Origin: an uncultured Legionellales bacterium
GTDB lineage: Bacteria > Pseudomonadota > Gammaproteobacteria > UBA1113
Length of the DNA stretch: 64,000 bases
Assembly (NCBI GenBank): GCA_945957175.1
Contig: CAMFJL010000004.1
Span: forward strand, 61,374-125,373
Direction: 5' to 3'
Made by a program: the position numbers and the translations under genes. A model generated the notes under the pieces. That model ran no database searches. It worked only from the letters and a program-made list of their open reading frames with translations, and was not told the DNA's origin. Positions 55,719 to 64,000 of the stretch are shown piece by piece. Positions within the stretch are counted from its first letter, which is position 1. Each line of letters begins with the position of its first letter.

Positions 55719-57614
55719 TCATACAAGAACGCCCTGAATGAATTCAATTGTTCGAAACTCAACACCAGCTCTTTTAAGTTTGTTAGCAAAATCTCGGACA
55801 TTTTCAAAGCCCTGAGAGTCCTTTGCAAAGGAAAATCGTATTCTCTCCCTAGCACGCGATAAAGCAACAAAAAATACATTGACATCATCAGCCTTACCCC
55901 AAAATGCATCATCATTGCACTCGACAAATATGACCGAGTGATATTCCAACCCTTTGCATTTATGGATTGTCATCAGCCGAACGCTGTCTTTACCCTCCAT
56001 ATTTACAATACATTCTTCCCAAGATTCTGCCCCTAATGTACATTCGCTTAAGAATATTTTGAACCCAGCGATTGCAACCTGAAGTCTGTCACCGCTAGCA
56101 TATTCTCTGTAAGCACGTTTGAATTCGGCTGGAGAAATAATTTTCAGTATCATGTCGATAATTTCAGAGCTAGAAACTTCACTTGGTCTACGTTCATCTA
56201 AAAAAATTATAATATCGTTGATTAGAACTCTGACTCTTTCAAGTGAATCCCTGTGTCCATGATCACTACTAACATCAATCCCTCCGACATCTGCAATTAT
56301 GTCTCTGCAAGCTTGAAAAGGACTACCTGTTCTTACATTGACTGCAAGTTTTAAGGCGGCGACCAAAAAATCATAGATACGCTCCTTGACTAGATCTTGA
56401 ATAGCTATTTCTCCGACATTCCTAGCCTCATTCCTGATTTTTAACCCTGCTTTTTCAAAGGCACCGCTAATCCGTTTTTCAACATCGTCGACTTTTATTC
56501 TAGCTAAAATAACGAAATCCGATGGCTTTAGATCAGCATGCAGAACAAGGTTATCCTTGATAAAACTTGCTAAATATTGTCCTTCCATCTCTCTAGTGGC
56601 AAAAACCCAGGCCTCGATTGCATTTTCCGGGATAGGTTCTTCTTTTCTTGCCGCTTCAACCTTCACATAGTCACTATCAAACGTAGCCGCCAAAGAATTG
56701 ATCAAATCTACAATTGCGCCATTAGAACGGAAATTAAAAAGTAACCGATTTCCACCTGCATAGAAATCTCGTTCAAAACGTTGAAAAATATCAGCTTTAG
56801 CACCTGCCCATTGCATGATTGCCTGATTAGAATCGCCTACTGCTGTTATAATCGCATTTGAATCTAAAAAAGCTGCTTTAATCAAATCATACTGTTGATC
56901 TGTTACATCCTGAAATTCATCGAGAAACACGTGGGTAAATGTTTCTTGCACCACTGCTTTGATCAATGCTTCCTGCCTTAAAATATAAACAGCAAGCAAT
57001 ATGATCATCCCGAAAGTCAGTTTTGACTTTGAACTGCTCAGATGATGAGTCCACCATAATCGGCATATTATTTGATCATTAGTGGTCGCATTCTCCAATG
57101 TGACTACAGGCACTTGCTGATGAACAATCTTATCCAGTTGAGTATTGTTGAAATTGTGAATGAACGGGTAAGCTGTATTGTACGCTCTTCTAAAATCTTC
57201 CCAAATATTTCGATCTGGGAATATAAGGCTATAGTCGCTAGATGGCTGTAATTCCGAAGGTAATGCCTCGCGAAATTGATCTATGAGCCTTTTTGCAAGC
57301 GCATGGAAGGTCAAAGATTCAAAGCGCCCAGACAATTCGGGAGGGCACCTTTCTTCTACTCGTTTCTGTAGATTGCGCGCTGCGTCAACCTTAAACGATA
57401 TTGCCAGAATTTTTTTGGGGGCAGGACAAACTCCAGTTGTTAAAAGATACATTGCCCTTTGGGCCAACAACTCAGTCTTGCCAGCCCCTGGCCCCGCCAA
57501 AACTGAAAGAGAGGAGTTAGACTTCACCATTTCAAGAGCTTTCCCTTCCAGTTTGACGCCAGGAGAGGGACACCAATCACCAGACTCAACATATGGCATT
57601 TGTTTGATCTCCAC
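55719..57614 (-). CDS. gajB: UvrD-like helicase, GajB-like component of a Gabija-type system
   Basis: This 631-aa superfamily 1 helicase has all motifs in order: SVLAGPGAGKTELLAQRA (I, about 35-52), LDEFQDVTDQQYDLI (II), VGDSNQAIMQWAGA (III), NFRSNGAIVDLI (IV), MTIHKCKGLEYHSVIFVEC (V) and VALSRARERIRF (VI). Its gene overlaps the stop of the OLD-family gene by 29 bases. A class 2 OLD nuclease plus UvrD helicase defines Gabija. The protein is longer than typical GajB (about 490 aa), so a sister system is possible. Confidence 0.82.
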   Translation of the reverse strand: MEIKQMPYVESGDWCPSPGVKLEGKALEMVKSNSSLSVLAGPGAGKTELLAQRAMYLLTTGVCPAPKKILAISFKVDAARNLQKRVEERCPPELSGRFESLTFHALAKRLIDQFREALPSELQPSSDYSLIFPDRNIWEDFRRAYNTAYPFIHNFNNTQLDKIVHQQVPVVTLENATTNDQIICRLWWTHHLSSSKSKLTFGMIILLAVYILRQEALIKAVVQETFTHVFLDEFQDVTDQQYDLIKAAFLDSNAIITAVGDSNQAIMQWAGAKADIFQRFERDFYAGGNRLLFNFRSNGAIVDLINSLAATFDSDYVKVEAARKEEPIPENAIEAWVFATREMEGQYLASFIKDNLVLHADLKPSDFVILARIKVDDVEKRISGAFEKAGLKIRNEARNVGEIAIQDLVKERIYDFLVAALKLAVNVRTGSPFQACRDIIADVGGIDVSSDHGHRDSLERVRVLINDIIIFLDERRPSEVSSSEIIDMILKIISPAEFKRAYREYASGDRLQVAIAGFKIFLSECTLGAESWEECIVNMEGKDSVRLMTIHKCKGLEYHSVIFVECNDDAFWGKADDVNVFFVALSRARERIRFSFAKDSQGFENVRDFANKLKRAGVEFRTIEFIQGVLV

Positions 57615-59559
57615 CCTGATTAACCACAGGTGGAGCTAACAGCTTCCTCGCGTGTTCAATCAATGCCCTCAACACCTCAGGACAATGCTCTTTGATATCT
57701 TGCTCATTTAATTGTCCCAGCGCATTGTAGTGAGATGCAGGCTTGGCCCGCGATTCAAAAAGGCTTTTATAAGCATGTAGCTCTTCGTCAGTAAAAGGTT
57801 GACTAATACGTTTTAATTCCTCATGTCCCAATCCTGATTTACCAAAAACAGATACAGAAATTTTGTCTACATCGTCTTTGTCTGAGTTGAAAGCTGTTGT
57901 TGGCTTGTATGCAGCTGGAAATGCTTTGAGCATCATCATGTCGAGATCGAGATAGGTAGAGTAGTAAACGCCGTGTTGACGGAGCAATTTCATCAACTCA
58001 TCTATACTATTGCTGTTTATTTCATCACTTGACGGGATTGTAACACTCGGGTTCAACGGTAATCCAGCTTCAGCGAGCCACTTAACTGCATTTCTTATGC
58101 GTCCTATACCTCCACCATGCCTCCCTAGATCGAAGTCAAGTAACGTAAGAAACGGAATTTTTAAACCGCTCGCTAATTTCCATAAATGCTGAGCATGCCT
58201 CCCCCCAATCGGAACAAATGCGACAAAAGATGGATCAAGAGAAAGATCCAGCGATTCTGCAATTCGCGGTATCACTATCCTCTCACTATCGCCTTCACCG
58301 ATAATTATTAGTCTAGCAAAATAGAGCTCTGGATTTGCAAGAATGGCTTGTGTAATAAACTTATCTTCGTCAGAACCTAAATTGGGTAAAGGTATCTCAC
58401 GAATATCTGAAACTAACGCCTGTCTGCAGTTTCTCACATACCTAACATTTCGTGGAGAAATTCGCGTCAAGATGCTTGTCGAATGACTAGTCACAAATGA
58501 CTGTGCGCCTCCCTCATTGTTCAATTTTTCCAGTAAAGAAATGAGGCGTGGAAGATAAAAAGGTGACAGATGATTTTCAGGTTCCTCTAAAGCAAAAATT
58601 GTCAACGGCGGAGGTAAAAAATCCAGCAGTTTAAATCCATCAAGCGCGCTAGGAGCATTTGATTGCATTTTCCAAATTAGACTATGAAGTGTAGCAGAAA
58701 GTGCAAAATATAAGAGTGATACCTGTCCCTCGCTCAGTTCCTCTAATTGTCTTCGACCGCCTCCGGGAGACTTTTCAAATCGCAGCGTCAATTCCCGAAT
58801 GAGTTGCTCAAACTCCGTCGCCACCACACTTACTATTGGATCCGCATCATAGTGACCGTCATGGAGTGCCCCCCAAAACGATTTTAAGTCATTCTGTACC
58901 AAACTAACTGCTTTTTCCGCATTTAAACTAGCTTCTAAAGCCTTCGCAAAATTCTGTGATTCGTCTCTTGTCGTTTGGTTCCAATTTGCCGACCGCTCAA
59001 TTCTCTTCAACACATTCTTTAACGCCTGTTGTGTTACCCCAAGCGCTCGATGTGCTGGAATGTAAACAAGTTCCGCAAACTGCGTTGCACGGCCCCGAAG
59101 AGGCGTTTTACGTTCATCATCTGCTCCAAAACGTACATCATCGAGAGTCCTGATTGTATAAATTTTCACATCTATATCATCTTCGAACGACTCCGATCGT
59201 TTGTAGAGACATTCGAGGACTATTCTAGCTTTCAGTGATCTATCTTTTTCACTAAAAAATATATCGTTGAACACTTGCGGTGTCTTATCGGGGAGCGGAA
59301 AGCCAAATACAACATCAATCACTATCTCTCGCTGATCGCAGCCCTGGCTACCCTCACCACAACCAAAATGAACATCTGCTTTTCGAATGAGACGTTCAGA
59401 AGCTATGGGAGAAAATAGCCTTTTTAGGGCTTCTAATATGGCTGACTTCCCCGCACCATTGTCTCCTACAAATCCCATAATACCAGGATTAATATTAACT
59501 TTTACTGCTTCGTTTCCGAAACATTGGAAATTCCTTATGGATATAGACTCAATATGCAT
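57586..59559 (-). CDS. gajA: OLD-family ATPase/TOPRIM nuclease, GajA-like
   Basis: This 657-aa protein has an N-terminal ABC-type ATPase domain: MHIESISIRNFQCFG, GFVGDNGAGKSAILEALKRLF (Walker A, about 29-49), EELSEGQVSLLYFALSATLH (signature region), IFALEEPENHLSPF (Walker B) and FVTSHSTSILT (switch His). A C-terminal TOPRIM domain follows: LIIIGEGDSERIVIPRIAESL with the catalytic Glu, and TLLDFDLGRHGGG with DxD. In Gabija the homologue nicks phage DNA when nucleotide levels fall. It is the first gene of the pair; an AbiE-like pair follows further downstream. Confidence 0.87.
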   Translation of the reverse strand: MHIESISIRNFQCFGNEAVKVNINPGIMGFVGDNGAGKSAILEALKRLFSPIASERLIRKADVHFGCGEGSQGCDQREIVIDVVFGFPLPDKTPQVFNDIFFSEKDRSLKARIVLECLYKRSESFEDDIDVKIYTIRTLDDVRFGADDERKTPLRGRATQFAELVYIPAHRALGVTQQALKNVLKRIERSANWNQTTRDESQNFAKALEASLNAEKAVSLVQNDLKSFWGALHDGHYDADPIVSVVATEFEQLIRELTLRFEKSPGGGRRQLEELSEGQVSLLYFALSATLHSLIWKMQSNAPSALDGFKLLDFLPPPLTIFALEEPENHLSPFYLPRLISLLEKLNNEGGAQSFVTSHSTSILTRISPRNVRYVRNCRQALVSDIREIPLPNLGSDEDKFITQAILANPELYFARLIIIGEGDSERIVIPRIAESLDLSLDPSFVAFVPIGGRHAQHLWKLASGLKIPFLTLLDFDLGRHGGGIGRIRNAVKWLAEAGLPLNPSVTIPSSDEINSNSIDELMKLLRQHGVYYSTYLDLDMMMLKAFPAAYKPTTAFNSDKDDVDKISVSVFGKSGLGHEELKRISQPFTDEELHAYKSLFESRAKPASHYNALGQLNEQDIKEHCPEVLRALIEHARKLLAPPVVNQGGDQTNAIC

Positions 59560-60018
59560 AGATAGAAAACTCCTTATTTCATTCGTTATATTGTAGTGTT
59601 TTGTGCATCCTATATTGTACCATTTGCTAACTTATGACGCATTTCTTCACGCTTGTTTTTTGCCAAAATGAGGCCGCCATCAGGATATATTACCAATGTA
59701 AATAACGTCTCTTAGACATCAATGTGATATATAAAACGTCAATATTTGAAACCCGTAGAGGTGATGTACAAAAATAGGCCGCTCTCATCAAATAGCTTTT
59801 GTATCTTGCCCGTAGCATTGGCGTTACGGACTTTAAGATCGGTTAATGGCATTCTGGGGGTATCTCCTCATCATGACATCTAAGTACCCCCAGAAATACC
59901 CCCAAGAAGGGATAGATTTCGGAGACATTTGTCAGACATTACAAGAGGATAGTACAAACCAAAGCTCAGTAATGATTATGGTTTGTAGCTTTTCTAAGAC
60001 GTGCTTGTTCTTTAATAC
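59560..60018. other. Gene-free right border of the tRNA-Pro island
   Basis: This contains the promoter of the OLD/helicase operon and the three-site arm cluster. No coding sequence is apparent; a short frame here runs through the arm sites and the tRNA. Confidence 0.55.
59853..59904. other. Arm-type site cluster next to tRNA-Pro
   Basis: TCTGGGGGTATCTCCTC (59853-59869) faces GTACCCCCAGAAATACCCCCA (59884-59904). It is the same three-site layout as at 1151 and 5625, although the target tRNA differs. It lies 115 bases from the tRNA-Pro 3' end. Confidence 0.55.
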
Positions 60019-60095
60019 TGGTCGGAGTGACAGGAATTGAACCTGCGACCCCTGCCTCCCGAAGGCAGTGCTCTACCAGGCTGAGCTACACTCCG
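60019..60095 (-). tRNA. tRNA-Pro (anticodon CGG)
   Basis: The minus strand shows acceptor CGGAGTG/CACTCCG, a D arm with AGCTCAGCCTGGTAGAGC, anticodon stem CTGCC/GGCAG around TTCGGGA (anticodon CGG), a T arm with GGTTCAATTCC and an encoded CCA. It is complete. Its 3' half is the attachment site duplicated at 53941 and 50019. Confidence 0.95.
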
Positions 60096-60121
60096 ATACG
60101 AACGAATAGTGTATTATTGTA

Positions 60122-61111
60122 TCAACTCGAACGTTGCACCGCAAACTGTGCTAATGCGGCTAATGCTTGTTTAATCGGCGTTTCTGGTATACGTGCTAGA
60201 CTTGCAATGGCACGTTCGCTGTGCTCGCGAGCCTTAGCATATGTGCGTGTTAATGCTTGTGTACTGGCTAAAATAGCTTGTATGCGTGATAAATCTTCTA
60301 TACGTCCGCCCTCTTGAATGAGCATACGCAGCCATACAGCATCATCAGATTGAGCTGTTTCCATCGCAAAAATGAGCGGTAAGGTTGGTTTACCTTCGGC
60401 TAAATCATCGCCAACATTTTTACCTAAATCGGCACTCGTCCCTGCATAATCTAAGGCATCATCTGCCATTTGAAATGCTAATCCTAATTCTCGACCATAA
60501 ATTGCCATATCTGCAACAATGTCATCCGGCTGCCCAGCAATCAGGGCACCTAATTCCGTTGCAGCTGCAAATAAACACGCGGTTTTACTATCAATCACCC
60601 GATAATAATGCTCCACCGCTGTATTTGGATCATGTTGGCTCATAAGCTGCATAACTTCACCTGCCGCAATCGTATTGGAAGCATTGGCTAAAATGGCCAT
60701 GACGCGCAAACTATTCAGTTGATTCATTAATTGGAAAGCACGTGAAAATAAATAATCGCCCACTAAAACACTGGCTTCATTACCCCAAATCACATGCGCA
60801 GTTTTACGGCCTCGACGCAACTTTGAGCCATCGACGACGTCGTCGTGTAAAAGTGTTGCTGTATGAATAAATTCCACTATCGCCGCAAGTGTAATATGAT
60901 CACGTCCCTGATAGGCAAACGCATTGGCCGCCAAGATAACTAACAAGGGGCGAATTCGTTTACCACCGCTGTGGATAATATGGGTCGACATCTCGTTAAT
61001 GATGTCGATATCAGGATGGAGGGACTGACTGATCCAGTGATCGACAGCCAGCAAATCATCCGCTACGAGGGCTCGAATCTCAGTTAAATTCATAATACCT
61101 ACGGGTTTCAT
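60122..61111 (-). CDS. ispB: Octaprenyl diphosphate synthase
   Basis: This 329-aa trans-polyprenyl synthase makes the ubiquinone side chain. Landmarks: GGKRIRPLLVILAA, first Asp-rich motif LLHDDVVDGSKLRRGR (about 92-107), GDYLFSRAFQLM, MQLMSQHD, and second Asp-rich motif FQMADDALDYAG (about 217-228). An internal ATG (61093) giving MNLTEIRAL may be the true start. It is divergent from rplU, as in many gammaproteobacteria. Confidence 0.95.
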   Translation of the reverse strand: MKPVGIMNLTEIRALVADDLLAVDHWISQSLHPDIDIINEMSTHIIHSGGKRIRPLLVILAANAFAYQGRDHITLAAIVEFIHTATLLHDDVVDGSKLRRGRKTAHVIWGNEASVLVGDYLFSRAFQLMNQLNSLRVMAILANASNTIAAGEVMQLMSQHDPNTAVEHYYRVIDSKTACLFAAATELGALIAGQPDDIVADMAIYGRELGLAFQMADDALDYAGTSADLGKNVGDDLAEGKPTLPLIFAMETAQSDDAVWLRMLIQEGGRIEDLSRIQAILASTQALTRTYAKAREHSERAIASLARIPETPIKQALAALAQFAVQRSS

Positions 61112-61215
61112 TTGTCATATCGCGCGATCATGCCATGTTATAGGGGCTCGCAGCAAGTCTTTGCTTAAAACAAGCAGACATTCCTATGTTGGTTTGACGG
61201 ACGCTAACAAATCAC

Positions 61216-61244
61216 TTGCGCAAGGACGACATTTTGCGTAGAAT
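61216..61244 (+). promoter_or_regulatory. Promoter of the rplU-rpmA operon
   Basis: TTGCGC (61216-61221), a 17-base spacer and TAGAAT (61239-61244) lie about 95 bases upstream of rplU. This is a good sigma-70 match in the expected place. Confidence 0.6.
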
Positions 61245-61306
61245 GTGTTTCCGTTTTAAATTCGGTTTCGTACCCAAGCGCTTTGCCTTAGGTACACTTA
61301 AGTAAG

Positions 61307-61327
61307 ACAGCCCTCATGCTGGGCTGT
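61307..61327 (+). promoter_or_regulatory. Leader hairpin ahead of rplU
   Basis: ACAGCCC and GGGCTGT form a 7-bp stem with a TCATGCT loop, ending 15 bases before the rplU ATG. An imperfect GTACC/GGTAC stem precedes it at about 61270-61295. It is possibly an L21 autoregulatory leader. Confidence 0.45.
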
Positions 61328-61342
61328 GTGGAGATAGATAAG

Positions 61343-61654
61343 ATGTATGCAGTGATAGTCACCGGCGGCAAGCAATACAAAGTGGCGCCTAATGATATAT
61401 TAAAAGTTGAAAAGCTCGATGTCGCAGAAGGCGAAAACATTGATTTTGATAAAGTCCTGATGGTCGGCGATGATAATAAAGTCAACGTGGGCAAACCCTA
61501 CGTAGCTGGCAGTAAAGTTCAAGCAACCGTCGTTGCGCATGGTCGTCACAAGAAGATCGTTGTGCTCAAATTTCGTCGTCGTAAGCAGTATTTAAAACGA
61601 CAAGGACATCGTCAAGACTTTACTCAGGTGAAAATCACCGGTATTAGTCAATAA
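61343..61654 (+). CDS. rplU: 50S ribosomal protein L21
   Basis: The start at ATG 61343 ([20 protein letters not shown]) matches known L21 N-termini; a longer frame from 61316 overlaps the leader hairpin. The product is 103 aa, with the typical C-terminal [26 protein letters not shown], and binds 23S rRNA. It is first of rplU-rpmA, with obgE downstream. Confidence 0.97.
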   Translation: MYAVIVTGGKQYKVAPNDILKVEKLDVAEGENIDFDKVLMVGDDNKVNVGKPYVAGSKVQATVVAHGRHKKIVVLKFRRRKQYLKRQGHRQDFTQVKITGISQ

Positions 61655-61672
61655 TTGAAGAGGTAATAACTC

Positions 61673-61945
61673 ATGGCTCATAAGAAAGCGGGTGGTAGTA
61701 CCCGTAATGGTCGCGATTCTAACCCTAAGTATTTAGGTATTAAACGTTATGGCAGCCAGCAAGTGCTTGCTGGTAACATCATTGTCCGTCAACGCGGCAC
61801 CAAGTTTCATGCAGGTGTTAATGTTGGCATAGGTAAAGATCATACCCTGTATGCGTTAATCGCAGGCGCTGTACGTTTTCAACGTCGTGGCGAACATGGC
61901 CGTCAATTTGTCGATGTTTTGCCCGCCGAGACATCTGCAGCATAA
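61673..61945 (+). CDS. rpmA: 50S ribosomal protein L27
   Basis: This 90-aa protein begins [29 protein letters not shown], the conserved N-terminus that reaches the peptidyl-transferase centre. It lies 18 bases after rplU with an AAGAGG ribosome site. A dispersed repeat separates it from obgE. Confidence 0.98.
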   Translation: MAHKKAGGSTRNGRDSNPKYLGIKRYGSQQVLAGNIIVRQRGTKFHAGVNVGIGKDHTLYALIAGAVRFQRRGEHGRQFVDVLPAETSAA

Positions 61946-61950
61946 CTATC

Positions 61951-62095
61951 TATACCCAAGTCACTTCGAAATGCCGAAGTACAAAAGATATCCTTCTCTC
62001 CTTGCGGGAGAAGGTGACCGAAGGTCGAGTGGGTAATGGTACCATCGCGCAGCGATGACGAAGCATGCACTATCAAAGATGACTGCTATGCATAC
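61951..62095 (-). repeat. Dispersed MITE-like repeat between rpmA and obgE
   Basis: The left end is TATACCCAAGTCACTTCGAA; inside are TCCTTCTCTCCTTGCGGGAG and ACCATCGCGCAGCGATGAC; the right end is degraded (ATCAAAGATGAC). It splits the usual rplU-rpmA-obgE operon. Confidence 0.65.
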
Positions 62096-62126
62096 TCCTT
62101 CCCTTTACGTATCGCCAATCCATTGA

Positions 62127-63176
<1,050 letters not shown>

Positions 63177-63194
63177 AACATCGTCTAGAGATAG

Positions 63195-63325
63195 CTTTGT
63201 CATCGCTACGCGATGGTTTATTACCCCTCATCCGGCCTTCAGCCACCCTCTCCCGCAAGGGAAGAAGGGCATTTTTTGTACTTGAGTAAGAAACCCAAGC
63301 GCCCGCATGTTAGAAAGACGGCAAA
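63195..63325 (+). repeat. Dispersed MITE-like repeat downstream of obgE
   Basis: A near-consensus copy: TTTGTCATCGCTACGCGATGG, ACCCCTCATCCGGCCTTCAG, CTCTCCCGCAAGGGAAGAAG and GCATTTTTTGTACTTGAGT, ending GCATGTTAGAAAGACGGC. Confidence 0.7.
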
Positions 63326-63369
63326 TCATTAAGTATCTATATTGTTACATGCATACACACATAACAAAA

Positions 63370-63415
63370 CTGTCATTCGCTTGTCAGCAAACCGTCAGCG
63401 GCACTCTGCTAATAT
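63370..63415 (+). promoter_or_regulatory. Pho box and promoter of candidate sRNA 1
   Basis: Three PhoB half-sites, CTGTCAT (63370), TTGTCAG (63381) and CCGTCAG (63392), are spaced exactly 11 bases apart. A -10 TAATAT (63410-63415) starts 18 bases after the last half-site begins. This is the standard PhoB-activated architecture. Confidence 0.75.
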
Positions 63416-63421
63416 GTCATT

Positions 63422-63576
63422 ATGAAGTTCATACAAGAACTCACACGATCTTAAAGTCATCTTCTCGTGTGGTTTAAGTCTCACTGAACTCCGACGGCCA
63501 AGGCCGTAGACGGTTAAACAGCTTCCACTGTGATACCGCCGCCAAAGGGAAAGCCTGTTTAGCTTTCCCTTTTTTT
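63422..63576 (+). ncRNA. Candidate phosphate-regulated small RNA 1
   Basis: The predicted +1 at about 63422 follows a PhoB promoter, and the transcript ends at a strong terminator, giving about 155 nt. It includes a GTTC/GAAC hairpin, a CACACGA/TCGTGTG stem and an ACGGCC/GGCCGT stem. A 10-residue frame (MKFIQELTRS) starts exactly at the predicted +1. It is homologous at its 5' end with the next unit. The family is unknown. Confidence 0.55.
63545..63576 (+). terminator. Rho-independent terminator of sRNA 1
   Basis: AAGGGAAAGC and GCTTTCCCTT form a 10-bp stem with a CTGTTTA loop, followed by a run of T. Confidence 0.85.
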
Positions 63577-63632
63577 ATGGGCATGGTTAATGAAAAACGA
63601 CTGATTGTAACAAGCCTGAAAAAATGACGTAT

Positions 63633-63678
63633 TTGTCATGTTGCTGTCATAAAGCTGTAACGACCCTACTGCTATTCT
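63633..63678 (+). promoter_or_regulatory. Pho box and promoter of candidate sRNA 2
   Basis: TTGTCAT (63633), CTGTCAT (63644) and CTGTAAC (63655) are spaced by 11 bases. The -10 TATTCT (63673-63678) has the same 18-base offset as in unit 1. Confidence 0.75.
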
Positions 63679-63684
63679 GTATTC

Positions 63685-63834
63685 ATGAAGTTCACACGAA
63701 CTCAAACGAATTAAAGACGGTTATGATGGTTGTTACTCACTAAATCGCAGTTAACCAGCTGCAGCGATACGCCGGCACTCCACGCCAGGGCGTATCAGAA
63801 AACGGGGGAAGTTTACAAACTTCCCCCGTTTTCG
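63685..63834 (+). ncRNA. Candidate phosphate-regulated small RNA 2
   Basis: This predicted transcript of about 150 nt starts at ATGAAGTTCACAC, close to ATGAAGTTCATAC of unit 1. It also begins with a micro-ORF (MKFTRTQTN) at the predicted +1. The body differs from unit 1 beyond the 5' hairpin. It ends in a strong terminator. Confidence 0.55.
63799..63834. terminator. Strong bidirectional terminator
   Basis: AAAACGGGGGAAGTTT and AAACTTCCCCCGTTTT form a perfect 16-bp stem with a two-base centre. A/T runs on both sides allow function for the sRNA and for the minus-strand gene to the right. Confidence 0.85.
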
Positions 63835-63859
63835 TTTAGGTCCTACATACGCATAGCCT

Positions 63860-64000
63860 TCAAAAAGCCCTGTACCTGACTGCCTTAAGGATAAAAACCA
63901 CGGCCTCCGCAAATAAATCGCTGGGCGTCAGCGTTGGGGAAAGCGCGTTGATGAAAGACCGCACATTTTCAATGATAACGGGCATATTTACACTTTCTCG
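63860..64000 (-). CDS. C-terminal end of an unidentified gene cut by the window edge
   Basis: A minus-strand frame enters from the right edge and stops at 63860. The 46 visible residues include MPVIIENVRSFINALSPTLT and end FILKAVRYRAF. It may start outside the window or at the ATG at 63985. There is too little to assign a family. The strong terminator at 63799 fits its 3' side. Confidence 0.4.
   Translation of the reverse strand, partial: RESVNMPVIIENVRSFINALSPTLTPSDLFAEAVVFILKAVRYRAF

Larger units (their letters stand above)
50019..60042. mobile_element. Two-unit island at tRNA-Pro without an integrase
   Basis: Direct copies of the tRNA-Pro 3' end at 50019, 53941 and 60019 divide the segment. 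Unit A (about 3.9 kb) carries a PIN/RHH pair and an 803-aa protein. Unit B (about 6.1 kb) carries AbiE-like and Gabija-like genes. Arm-like TACCCCC motifs sit at 50098-50117, 54019-54037 and 59853-59904. Unit A has no recognisable right-end arm cluster, so it may be an older, decayed insertion. No recombinase gene is present. Confidence 0.65.

Noticed and set aside
55719..59559. RecF/AddAB-type repair genes
   Set aside because: The TOPRIM domain fused to the ATPase and the overlap with a single UvrD helicase fit OLD/Gabija rather than recombination repair.

Overview
The window looks like the chromosome of a gammaproteobacterium, most likely a host-associated member of the Legionellales (Coxiella/Legionella/Berkiella/Aquicella side). 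This is inferred from the ispB-rplU-rpmA-obgE block, the housekeeping gene types, and very large, Ser-rich or repeat-containing proteins of the kind such bacteria export into eukaryotic hosts. No rRNA, CRISPR array or transposase gene is seen.

Region 1 (1-5949) is a tRNA-Val(GAC) integration locus. A cassette of about 4.5 kb (1373-5862) is bounded by an imperfect 25-bp direct repeat of the tRNA 3' end. It carries a tightly packed four-gene minus-strand operon: a RloA/AbiLi-like ATPase, a RloB-like TOPRIM-type partner, a DUF2971-like protein and a cyclase-homology-like protein. A second, similar right end lies to its left (1151-1372), so at least two cassettes sit in tandem. Neither visible part contains an integrase, but both keep clustered TACCCC(C)A motifs that look like recombinase arm sites.

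Region 2 (5950-49822) is core chromosome with accessory genes. It holds yggU, the yfjD-ypjD pair, aroA with a downstream LuxR-type regulator and an upstream catalytically degenerate EPSP-synthase-fold paralogue, a 991-aa poly-Ser/leucine-rich protein, gltA, a DHODH-like protein without its active-site motif, and a partial leucine-catabolism cluster (ivd, thiolase, MCC beta). Further on are mlaA, an amino-acid permease, a MarR regulator, ettA, a Na+/H+ antiporter, a UNG-like protein without the catalytic Asp, aroQ-accB-accC-prmA, an HxlR/DHA2-MFS divergent pair, uvrB, an aminotransferase, rpsT, ltaE, a queuosine-precursor transporter and a 1136-aa membrane-associated effector-like protein.

Region 3 (49823-60095) is a second integration locus, at tRNA-Pro(CGG). 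Two extra copies of the tRNA 3' end (50019 and 53941) divide it into two units. The first has a PIN/RHH toxin-antitoxin pair and an AT-rich 803-aa protein. The second has an AbiE type IV toxin-antitoxin pair and a Gabija-like OLD ATPase plus UvrD helicase. The same arm-site motifs recur here at similar distances, and again there is no integrase.

Region 4 (60122-64000) is the ispB / rplU-rpmA-obgE block. It is followed by two tandem, related transcription units, each with a three-repeat Pho box, a -10 hexamer, an MKF micro-ORF beginning at the predicted +1, and a strong terminator. These are probably phosphate-starvation-induced small RNAs.

A MITE-like intergenic repeat (about 80-170 bp, ends resembling TATACCCGTCGTCTTTCAA, internal hairpins) is scattered through regions 2 and 4 in about fourteen copies, but none was noticed inside the two tRNA cassettes.
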